31,753 nt of DNA, taken from contig JBGQHM010000030.1 of NCBI GenBank assembly GCA_041497995.1, positions 1-31,753 of the forward strand. Reading direction: 5' to 3'. A model generated the notes under the pieces. That model worked only from the letters and a program-made list of their open reading frames with translations, did no database searches and was not told the origin of the DNA. The position numbers and the translations under genes were made by a program. Source of the stretch: DATKMS01 sp041497995. Its GTDB lineage: Bacteria; Desulfobacterota; Binatia; HRBIN30. This document shows, piece by piece, positions 25,624-31,753 of this stretch (its first letter is position 1; the number at the start of each line of letters is the position of its first letter).

Positions 25624-28338
25624 ATGAAGCAGCAGGGCGTCTCCGGAGTCCCGCTGCTCCCGCTCCTCCCTGTGATGGCCATGGCAGGCCTGACCGCCAT
25701 TGGCCGGCCTCAGCCTGCCCACGGTGCGGCCACCATCGTGGTCAACACAACCGCCGACGAAGACGTCGCCAACGCCGCCTGCTCACTGCGTGAGGCGATC
25801 ATCGCCGCGAACACCAACGCCAGCTACAACGGCTGCTCAGCGTCCGGGGCAAGCGTCAACGACCTCATCGTGTTCAATCTCGGTGCCGGTACTCCCCGCA
25901 TCGACATCGGCACCACCGCGCTTCCGGTCATCACGCAATGGGTCACGATCGACGGCGGCGCCGGGCGTGTTGAGCTCCATGGAACCGGTGGCCCACCGGT
26001 CAGCGGCCGCCACGGCCTCACGGTTGGCACCACCGGCTTCGGCACGATCATTCGCAACCTCGTGATCAACAACTTCTCCGACGACGGCATCTTCATCAAC
26101 GCCGACGAAGTCTGGATCTTCGGCTGCTTCATCGGGACCGACGCCACCGGCATGATGGCGGTGCCCAATCAGGGCTTCGGCGTGCAAGTCTTCGGCGGCA
26201 ACGGCAACCGCGTCGGCGGCGCGACCTCCGGCGGTCCCTGCACGGGCGATTGCAACGTCATCTCCGGCGCGATCAACTCCAAGGCCAACGTGCTATTAGA
26301 CCTCAACAGCATCAACGCTCTCGTGCGCGGCAATTTCATCGGCACCACTGTCACCGGCACCGCCGCGATCACGCCGCAGAACGTCCGCGGGATCGTCGAC
26401 AAGGGCAGCGGCAACCGCATCGGCGGGGCGGGTGGTACCACACCCGGCGGAGCGTGCACCGGAGACTGCAACTTGATCTCCGGCAACAACATCAACGGCG
26501 GCATCCTCCTCGACCAAGCGGCGACCGGTTCGATCATTCAGGGCAACTTTATCGGCACGGATGTCACGGGCAACGCAAGCATCAGCAATGGCACGCCGCC
26601 GGGAGGCTCTTCAGAAGGCATCTTGAGTTTTGCGGCTGGCGCAATGATCGGCGGCACCATCCCGGAGGCACGCAACGTCGTGTCTGGCAATTTCGGCACC
26701 GGCATTCAGGTTCAGGGCCTCTCGACAACAGTCCGGGGGAACTACCTCGGGACCAACTCCGCCGGTACCGCCGCGGTACCCAACAGTGGCCCCGGCGTCA
26801 CCGTCTCGCAGGCGAGTGGCGCGACAATCGGTGGGACGGCCCCCGGCGCCGGCAATCTCATCTCCGGCGCCTCCAGCAACGGCGGCAACGGAGCGCGCAT
26901 TCTGCAATCCAGCAATACGCAAGTCATTGGCAACCTCATCGGCACCGCCGCCGACGGTACCACACCGCTTCCCAACCTCTCCGACGGCGTCTTGATCCGC
27001 GATCAGGCGTCCAACAACATTGTTGGCGGACAGATCGCGGGTGCCGGCAATACCATTGCCTTCAACGGCGGCAACGGCGTCCGCGTCGAGGCCGTAATAC
27101 CCCCGGTTCGCAGCAACACGATCCGCGGCAACTCGATCTACTCCAATGCCGCCGCCGGAATCGTGCTCACCAACAACGGCAACGACAATCTGGCGCCACC
27201 GACCATCGTGAGCAGCGGTCCGCTGCACGGCACCTCATGCGCCCCGTGCGCGGTGGACATCTACTCTGACTCGCAGGATGAAGGCCGCGTCTTCGAAGGC
27301 TCGGTCTTCACCAACGACGGCAACTGGACATACAACGGGCCGCTGAGCGGGCCACACGTCACGGCCACCAACACGGATATGAGCAACAACACCTCGCCGT
27401 TCTCCGCGCCGTTCGTTCTTCCGACCCCGACGGTGACCCCCTCGCCGAGTCCGACGGCGACGCGGACGGCGACACCCAGCAGCACGGTCACCCGCACGAG
27501 CACGCCCACCGCCACGCCAACCCATACCCGAACCTCAACGCCGACTCGCACGCCGACTCCAACCGGTACCGCTACCCGCACCGGCACGCCCACGCGGACA
27601 CCGACGAACACGTCGACGCCAACGGCGACGCGCACGCCGACCGCGACCGCTACCGCCACCCGCACCAACACGCCCACGACGACGCCGACGAACACGCCTA
27701 CGCCCAGCGCGACTCGCACGCCGAGCCCGACCGGTACCTCCACCCGCACCAGCACGCCCACGACGACGCCGACGAACACCCCGACTGCAAGTGCGACTCA
27801 CACGCCGAGCCCCACCAGTACCTTCACCCGTACCAGCACGCCCAGCGCGACTCCGACGAGCACGCCGACTCCGACTGCCAGCCCAACCGCAACGCCCACG
27901 AGGACGCCCAGCGCGACTCCGACCAACGCGCCAACCACAACCACCACCCCTACGGCGACGAGCACTGCGACTCCCGCCAGCAGCTCCACACCCACCGACA
28001 CCCCGACGGCGACCACAACGGCCAGCCCTACCCCAACCGACACAGCGACCGCGACGCCCACCGAGCCTCCGCCGCCGCCGCCGAGCGTGACACCTACTGT
28101 GACATCGACACCGACCGCGACCCCAACGCCGACCGCGACGGGCGTGCCGTGTACGGGCGACTGTAACGCGGACCATATGGTCTCGATCAACGAACTGATC
28201 ACCGGCGTGAACGTCATTCTCGGCAGCCTGCCGATGGATGCGTGCCCGGCATTCGAGAACCCGGAGGGCACGGTCGACATCGTGCAAATCGTCAAGGGCG
28301 TGAGCAATGCGCTGAACGGCTGCACAGAGATGCCGTAG
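25624..28338 (+). CDS. Giant exported CSLREA/beta-helix protein with Thr-Pro linker and dockerin-like tag
   Basis: A 904-aa exported protein. The signal peptide ends near AHGAATIVVNT, followed by the CSLREAIIAANTN motif that names the CSLREA domain. Residues about 75-520 carry repeated beta-helix turns such as GNFIGTDVTGNASISN, GNYLGTNSAGTAAVPN and GNLIGTAADGTTPLPN, each preceded by an IGG-type turn. A short beta domain follows (about 525-598). Residues 600-842 are an almost pure Thr/Pro/Ser/Ala linker. The last 62 residues are a Cys-flanked dockerin-like module, CTGDCNADHMVSINELITG; its second calcium loop is degenerate (FENPEGTVDIVQIV). The start ATG 25624 lies 17 nt after the ABM gene stop; GTG 25603 overlaps that stop and is less likely. 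The architecture implies a stalked, possibly glycosylated surface protein. No catalytic residues are recognised. Confidence 0.85.
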   Translation: MKQQGVSGVPLLPLLPVMAMAGLTAIGRPQPAHGAATIVVNTTADEDVANAACSLREAIIAANTNASYNGCSASGASVNDLIVFNLGAGTPRIDIGTTALPVITQWVTIDGGAGRVELHGTGGPPVSGRHGLTVGTTGFGTIIRNLVINNFSDDGIFINADEVWIFGCFIGTDATGMMAVPNQGFGVQVFGGNGNRVGGATSGGPCTGDCNVISGAINSKANVLLDLNSINALVRGNFIGTTVTGTAAITPQNVRGIVDKGSGNRIGGAGGTTPGGACTGDCNLISGNNINGGILLDQAATGSIIQGNFIGTDVTGNASISNGTPPGGSSEGILSFAAGAMIGGTIPEARNVVSGNFGTGIQVQGLSTTVRGNYLGTNSAGTAAVPNSGPGVTVSQASGATIGGTAPGAGNLISGASSNGGNGARILQSSNTQVIGNLIGTAADGTTPLPNLSDGVLIRDQASNNIVGGQIAGAGNTIAFNGGNGVRVEAVIPPVRSNTIRGNSIYSNAAAGIVLTNNGNDNLAPPTIVSSGPLHGTSCAPCAVDIYSDSQDEGRVFEGSVFTNDGNWTYNGPLSGPHVTATNTDMSNNTSPFSAPFVLPTPTVTPSPSPTATRTATPSSTVTRTSTPTATPTHTRTSTPTRTPTPTGTATRTGTPTRTPTNTSTPTATRTPTATATATRTNTPTTTPTNTPTPSATRTPSPTGTSTRTSTPTTTPTNTPTASATHTPSPTSTFTRTSTPSATPTSTPTPTASPTATPTRTPSATPTNAPTTTTTPTATSTATPASSSTPTDTPTATTTASPTPTDTATATPTEPPPPPPSVTPTVTSTPTATPTPTATGVPCTGDCNADHMVSINELITGVNVILGSLPMDACPAFENPEGTVDIVQIVKGVSNALNGCTEMP
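27421..28148 (+). repeat. Degenerate tandem repeat encoding the Thr-Pro linker
   Basis: About 730 bp of imperfect ACG-CCG-ACS-type units inside the CSLREA gene, including near-duplicate blocks such as ACGACGCCGACGAACAC (near 27675 and 27759). The + strand is very poor in T and rich in C. It encodes TPTxTPT-like residues throughout. It is a coding microsatellite-like region, likely to vary in length between strains. Confidence 0.8.
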
Positions 28339-28402
28339 GCTGGCCACGCTGAGGCAGGTCCATCTCGGTGATCGAGAATCGCTGCAACCGCGGACGAGCC
28401 CA

Positions 28403-28417
28403 CCGACGGATCGTCGG
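28403..28417 (+). promoter_or_regulatory. Small inverted repeat just upstream of the YcaQ-like start
   Basis: CCGACG-GAT-CGTCGG is a perfect 6-bp inverted repeat with a 3-nt centre, ending 3 nt before the ATG at 28421, where the ribosome binding site should be. It could be an operator or a hairpin that limits translation. Inferred only from position and symmetry. Confidence 0.25.
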
Positions 28418-28420
28418 CGG

Positions 28421-29704
28421 ATGAGCCGGCCCATCTTCTCGGCGCGGGCCGTCGCCGCGCTCTTCCTGGAGCGCCAACACCTCGATCGCCCGCGTGCTCG
28501 CCGGCTGACTGCTGCGAGCCTCGCGCGCTTCGCCGAGGACACCGGCGGGATCCAGGTCGATTCAATCAACGTGGTTGACCGGGCGCACCTCCTGACCCTG
28601 TGGAGCCGGTTCGGTACCTACCAGCGCAACGCGCTCGACCGATTGATCTACGACCGCCGTGTGCTCTTCGAGTACTGGGCCCACGTGGCCTGTCTGGTCT
28701 CGACCGCGCATTTCCCGGCGTGGCGCCGTGCGATGCTCGACTACCGGCACCGCCACAAGGGCTGGACCGGGTTTCTCGCGCGGCACCCGAGGCTGCTGCG
28801 CGCGGTGGAGGCCGCGATCTCCGAGCGTGGGCCGCTCGCGAGCGCCGACTTCGAACACGTGCGTCCCCCTGGAGCCAGCGGCTGGTGGAATTGGAAGCCC
28901 GCGACGCACGCCCTGGATTTTCTGTGGATGAGCGGACGCACGACGGTGCATTCGCGCCTCCACTTTCAGAAGCGCTTCGACCTGCTCGAGCGCGTGCTGC
29001 CGGACGCCCTCACCACCGAGCCGCTGGACGCCGATGCGTTCCGGCGCTGGCACCTCGAGCGCTCGCTGCATGCGATGGGCGCCGCCACCGCCACCGACCT
29101 GCGGATGTACCTCACCTTCCCGCGCACGGCGGCATCCGCACGCGCCGCTGCGCTGCGTGAGATGGTGCGGCACGGCGACGTGGTGCAGATCGAGGTGGCG
29201 GGCGACCGCGCCCGCTGGTACGCGTTGGCCCGCGACTTAGAGCCGTTGGCCGCCGCCGGCCGGCGGCGTGCGGCGTCGCGGGGCGCGACATTGCTCTCGC
29301 CGTTCGACTCGTTCCTCTGGCATCGCGAGCGCGTCGCACGTCTGTTCGGCTACGACTACCGCATCGAGGTCTACGTGCCGGCAGCGCGGCGGACCTACGG
29401 ATACTACGCCTTGCCGCTGCTGATCGACGGGCAGCTCATTGGCCGCGTCGATACGAAACTCCACCGCGCCGATCGGCGGCTCGAGCTGCGCCACGTCTGC
29501 TTTGAACCGTGGTTCGCGGCGGGTAACCAGCCGCCTGCCGCCGCGTGGGGTGTGGTGACCCAGGAGCGCGGTCTCGCCGGGCTCGCCGACGCGGCCTGGT
29601 CGCTGGCCGGGTTTACAGACGCCCAACGGGTGGAGATCAGACGCGTCACACCCGGCTCCATGCGCGCCGCGGTGCGGAAAGCGATCAGCGGCGGACCGGG
29701 TTGA
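28421..29704 (+). CDS. YcaQ/AlkX-type DNA glycosylase (HTH_42 superfamily)
   Basis: A 427-aa cytoplasmic protein of the winged-helix HTH_42 (DUF1006) family, whose members remove alkylated bases and unhook DNA interstrand crosslinks. The catalytic Q-phi-D motif of the YcaQ class is Gln45-Val46-Asp47 in GIQVDSINVVDRAHLL. LWSRFGTY, LFEYWAHVACLV and the C-terminal LLSPFDSFLWHRERVARLFG, FDYRIEVYVPAAR-like and GRVDTKLHRADRRLEL blocks are all family-typical. The length is normal. The start ATG 28421 is preceded only by a weak purine run within a small inverted repeat. It is convergent with the crotonase downstream, with a 21-nt gap. Such enzymes often accompany self-resistance to DNA-alkylating natural products, but no such pathway is visible here. 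Confidence 0.9.
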   Translation: MSRPIFSARAVAALFLERQHLDRPRARRLTAASLARFAEDTGGIQVDSINVVDRAHLLTLWSRFGTYQRNALDRLIYDRRVLFEYWAHVACLVSTAHFPAWRRAMLDYRHRHKGWTGFLARHPRLLRAVEAAISERGPLASADFEHVRPPGASGWWNWKPATHALDFLWMSGRTTVHSRLHFQKRFDLLERVLPDALTTEPLDADAFRRWHLERSLHAMGAATATDLRMYLTFPRTAASARAAALREMVRHGDVVQIEVAGDRARWYALARDLEPLAAAGRRRAASRGATLLSPFDSFLWHRERVARLFGYDYRIEVYVPAARRTYGYYALPLLIDGQLIGRVDTKLHRADRRLELRHVCFEPWFAAGNQPPAAAWGVVTQERGLAGLADAAWSLAGFTDAQRVEIRRVTPGSMRAAVRKAISGGPG

Positions 29705-29725
29705 CATCGACGCACGAAGCACGCC

Positions 29726-30499
29726 TCACTCACCGCGCTCCCGTCGCCAACCACCGGACGCATAGTTGTCGAGTCCACCAAACATCTCGCCTGTCGCCAG
29801 CGTCGCCATGCCATGTTGATACTCGCCGCCCAAGGCCTCGGGGAGCGCCATCGACCACTGCTCGTAGGATGCGAGCCGGTCGCTGCGCAGCGCCGCCTGT
29901 GGTCGGCCCGCGATCTCTCGCGCCAGGGCGATCGCCTCGGGTAACGCGCGGCCCGGCGGGACCAGACGGTTGGCGATGCCCATTCGGAGTGCCTCTTCAC
30001 CAGAGACACCTCGCCCGGTGAGGATGAGGTCGAGGGCGTGGCTGTGCCCGATGAGCCGCGCGAGACGGATCGTCCCACCGTCCATGAGCGGTATCCCCCA
30101 GCGCCGGCAGAAGACGCCGAAGACGGCATCCTCCGCCGCGACGCGCAAGTCGCACCAAGCGGCTAGCTCGAGGCCTCCCGCAACCGCATGTCCCTCGACG
30201 GCGGCGATGACCGGCTTGCCAAGCAGCATCCGGGTTGGTCCGACGGGGCCGTCGCCATCGGGCGTAACGCGAGTCACGCGATCGGGGTCGCCGCTGCGCA
30301 TCGCCTTGAGGTCGGCGCCGCAGCAGAACTTGCCGTCAGCGCCCGTGAGTACGGCGACCGAGAGCGACGCATCGGCGTCGAATCGGCGAAACGCATCGGC
30401 AAGGGCGTCCGCCGTGGGACGGTCGATTGCGTTCGCGACCTCAGGCCGGTCGATGGTGACGACCACGACCGGGCCGTCGGGTTCGTAGTGGATGCTCAT
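29726..30499 (-). CDS. Crotonase-family enoyl-CoA hydratase/isomerase-like protein
   Basis: A 257-aa crotonase-fold protein. VTIDRPEVANAID, the oxyanion-hole motif LTGADGKFCCGADL, and AAVEGHAVAGGLELAAWCDL are intact. Glu111 occupies the rat hydratase Glu144 position. The Glu164 position is Cys131 (VFGVFCRRWGIPLMDGGT), a variant common in proteins annotated as crotonase/enoyl-CoA hydratase family. It may act as an isomerase or hydratase on an unusual acyl-CoA. The start ATG 30499 has GAGGAGGG upstream at 8 nt. It reads toward the YcaQ-like gene. It differs clearly from the crotonase at 24487, so it is not a recent duplicate. Confidence 0.9.
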   Translation of the reverse strand: MSIHYEPDGPVVVVTIDRPEVANAIDRPTADALADAFRRFDADASLSVAVLTGADGKFCCGADLKAMRSGDPDRVTRVTPDGDGPVGPTRMLLGKPVIAAVEGHAVAGGLELAAWCDLRVAAEDAVFGVFCRRWGIPLMDGGTIRLARLIGHSHALDLILTGRGVSGEEALRMGIANRLVPPGRALPEAIALAREIAGRPQAALRSDRLASYEQWSMALPEALGGEYQHGMATLATGEMFGGLDNYASGGWRRERGE

Positions 30500-30771
30500 C
30501 GTAATTCCCTCCTCTCATGCACGCACCCTTCTGCGTGGACAGCGGCGTGAATCCGCAATCACATCTAGTTGTCGCGCGATTCAGGAAGCAAGAGGGGGCG
30601 GCGAACGCAACCACAGACTCTCCTCCCCCGTAGCCCACCGAGCCGCGCGGTGGTATGCGAAGACTCCCGCGGCGCTACGGCAAGGGGCGTCCGGGAGTTG
30701 AAGATGAGCCAGCTAGATTCCCTCGTCTTCACGAAATAGCAGAATAGGGATGCTCAAGCCGCGGGTTGCTT

Positions 30772-30912
30772 TCAGATGCTACCCCGGGGGCAGCGGATCA
30801 TGTTCCACGCAATGGAGCACCTGAAGTCTTTGCCGAGGTTGCGCCGCTCGAACTCCTTGACCTGGGCGCCCACCTGCCTGCGTTCAGTCTTCTTGGCGGC
30901 GGGCTTCTTCAC
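30772..30912 (-). CDS. Small basic 46-aa ORF coupled to the toxin gene
   Basis: Its GTG start overlaps the TGA stop of the MazF-like gene (GTGA, 30912-30909), the usual layout of translational coupling. It encodes a basic peptide starting MKKPAAKKTERRQVGAQVKE, with an amphipathic helix and the ending IRCPRGSI. I count G or C in 41 of 46 third positions, similar to its neighbours and in favour of coding. I do not recognise a family. It has no Shine-Dalgarno of its own. It could be a third component of the toxin-antitoxin operon, an unrelated small protein, or chance. An open frame on the + strand over the same bases lacks a start signal. Confidence 0.45.
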   Translation of the reverse strand: MKKPAAKKTERRQVGAQVKEFERRNLGKDFRCSIAWNMIRCPRGSI

Positions 30913-31238
30913 GCAAACAAGCCACGGATCTTCGCACGAACCTCTTGCAGCTTCGCGGCGCTGACTTTGGCTGCCGTGTAGAGGATCACCGAATGCTCGA
31001 CGGTAAACAGGCGGTTCGCGCGGATGAAACTATCCACCGCGAGCCGCCCGTGCTCGAAGTCCGTCGCGACCAGGGGAACGGAGTAGCTGTCGCTGCGGGC
31101 CTGAGTGGTCACCTGGCAGAGAATCAGGTCATCGCCAGTCAAGTTCGCAACCACCAAAGCGGGGCGACGCTTGCCTGCCTGGAGGTCGGTCTGCGGAAAC
31201 GGTAGGACGACGACCTCGCCGGCTACAGGCTTCCCCAC
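30909..31238 (-). CDS. MazF/PemK-family endoribonuclease toxin
   Basis: A 109-aa type II toxin of the MazF/PemK (CcdB-fold) family, expected to cleave mRNA at short motifs and arrest growth. GEVVVLPFPQTDLQAGKRRPALVV carries the family's G-x-V and RPALVV core, cut here into its two recognisable parts at residues 8-14 and 23-30. Further along are LILCQVTTQ, VPLVATDF and the S-x-I-RA-x-RLFTV strand (SFIRANRLFTV). The start GTG 31238 lies 4-5 nt after AGAGGA and overlaps the antitoxin reading frame by 16 nt. The antitoxin-first order fits co-regulation. A small ORF follows with a GTGA overlap. The cleavage specificity cannot be read. Confidence 0.9.
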   Translation of the reverse strand: MGKPVAGEVVVLPFPQTDLQAGKRRPALVVANLTGDDLILCQVTTQARSDSYSVPLVATDFEHGRLAVDSFIRANRLFTVEHSVILYTAAKVSAAKLQEVRAKIRGLFA

Positions 31239-31417
31239 GCCGCGTCCTCTTCCGGCGCATTCCAGTCCTTGCCCAGCGCAGATTCGCTCAAGAGCAAGCC
31301 GTTGAATCGCTCCTCTTCGGCCCTGCGACGCAGGAAATGCGCGAAGTCGTAGACCTCTCGCTGTAAGGGCTCCGGGAGGGCGTCAAGCTCCTTCTCAATC
31401 AGCTCCCGTGTGCTCAT
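31223..31417 (-). CDS. DUF2281-type antitoxin
   Basis: A 64-aa protein with STRELIEKELDALPEPLQRE and VYDFAHFLRRRAEEERFN, the N-terminal pattern of DUF2281 antitoxins. The C-terminal tail, LLLSESALGKDWNAPEEDAA, is acidic and probably unstructured; it is the part expected to bind and neutralise the toxin. It precedes and overlaps the MazF-like gene by 16 nt, so the two form a toxin-antitoxin operon. It lacks a clear DNA-binding domain, so autoregulation may be weak or need a partner. The start ATG 31417 has no strong Shine-Dalgarno. Confidence 0.9.
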   Translation of the reverse strand: MSTRELIEKELDALPEPLQREVYDFAHFLRRRAEEERFNGLLLSESALGKDWNAPEEDAAWGSL

Positions 31418-31530
31418 GCCGTCTATATCGCATGTTCCGGTGCGTTATTGAACTCCGGCAAATGTTGCTCGACAGTACAGTACCTCTGAGCCAATCGGCG
31501 TCGCCGCGAGTTGATCAGCGCCGCCCGACG

Positions 31531-31753
31531 TCAGGGGCCCGCGGCACCCCGCGGGGTGAGATGGAAGAACCACGTGTCCGGGCTCTTCGCCGGATCGTCC
31601 TCCATCCCCCAGCGTGCCATCGTGTACTTCGACCGCAGCAGCGGCACGATGCGCCGCAACTCGCTCTCGTCGGTGAGACGCGTCGCCTGCATCTCGTAGA
31701 TGCTGTCGCCGATGCGCAGACGCACGCGCGGATCGGCGGTAACGTTCTGCACC
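31531..31753 (-). CDS. Partial split-barrel (DDN/PNPOx-like) oxidoreductase, 3' end only
   Basis: About 73 C-terminal codons are visible; the 5' part lies beyond the window edge. The sequence NVTADPRVRLRIGDSIYEMQ followed by ATRLTDESELRR resembles the strand pattern of F420-dependent DDN-type nitroreductases and PNPOx-like flavin proteins, in which a conserved N-x-x-ADPRV turn precedes a beta strand. The remainder ends WFFHLTPRGAAGP. The GTG at 31752 is probably an internal Val rather than the start. A gap of 113 nt separates it from the antitoxin gene; it is on the same strand. Confidence 0.5.
   Translation of the reverse strand, partial: VQNVTADPRVRLRIGDSIYEMQATRLTDESELRRIVPLLRSKYTMARWGMEDDPAKSPDTWFFHLTPRGAAGP

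Noticed and set aside
27421..28148. CRISPR-like tandem repeat
   Set aside because: The units are short, degenerate and without regular spacers, and the reading frame stays open throughout.
27535..28569. Arg/Gly-rich open frame and Val/Gly-rich frames opposite the Thr-Pro linker
   Set aside because: These are translations of the T-poor repeat in other frames. The + strand frame continues from a signal peptide into a dockerin-like end.
30500..30771. Possible gene in the stretch between the second crotonase and the small ORF
   Set aside because: Open frames here have no Shine-Dalgarno or family motifs. I see only a short fragment resembling the CACAGATG repeat near 30609 and no clear gene.

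Overview
The window is high-GC bacterial DNA with G/C-ending codons, frequent GTG starts and tightly packed genes on both strands. Gene content suggests an uncultured soil or water bacterium of the broad former Deltaproteobacteria / Candidatus Binatota type. Three things point that way: secreted proteins with Cys-flanked dockerin-like tags of the form C-x-GDCN-x-D...ELV-x-GVN, long Thr-Pro linkers, and a Lys-rich C-terminal domain that I associate from memory with such genomes. This assignment is inference and no rRNA gene is present. I found no tRNA, rRNA, transposase, integrase or CRISPR array.

Region 1 (102-7242, all +) is an acyl-CoA activation block: three different AMP-forming acyl-CoA synthetases, a CaiB/BaiF family III CoA-transferase and a ClpP-like protease whose catalytic Asp is replaced by Asn. 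Two palindromic repeat elements sit between these genes. The first (about 4101-4310) is translated as a 71-residue tail on the second synthetase, and its edge supplies the ribosome binding site of the CoA-transferase.

Region 2 (7256-23031) is dominated by exported proteins: a nine-heme c-type cytochrome with a dockerin-like tag (-), a Tat-exported vanadium haloperoxidase with all vanadate ligands (+), a BNR/Asp-box propeller protein (+), a six-unit PPC-like repeat protein (-), a MauG-type di-heme peroxidase lipoprotein (+) and a 14-blade FG-GAP protein (+). Housekeeping-type genes lie among them: a degenerate receiver protein, an M20 amidohydrolase, a DUF1003 membrane protein and a GrpB-like protein. 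The exported set suggests periplasmic or surface redox chemistry using peroxide, with Ca-binding modules for surface display or assembly.

Region 3 (23044-30499) returns to small-molecule metabolism: an MFS transporter, divergent from a crotonase plus antibiotic-biosynthesis-monooxygenase-like pair, and a second crotonase. It also has a very large CSLREA/beta-helix surface protein with a ~240-residue Thr-Pro linker and a YcaQ-type DNA glycosylase. Region 4 (30772-31753, -) holds the 3' part of a split-barrel (DDN/PNPOx-like) gene, a DUF2281 antitoxin with a MazF/PemK toxin, and a 46-codon ORF whose GTG overlaps the toxin stop codon.

The points most worth checking are the repeat used as both protein tail and RBS, the active-site substitutions in the ClpP-like, receiver and crotonase proteins, the bromoperoxidase-type haloperoxidase beside the multiheme cytochrome, the shared dockerin-like tags, and the possible third gene of the toxin-antitoxin operon.
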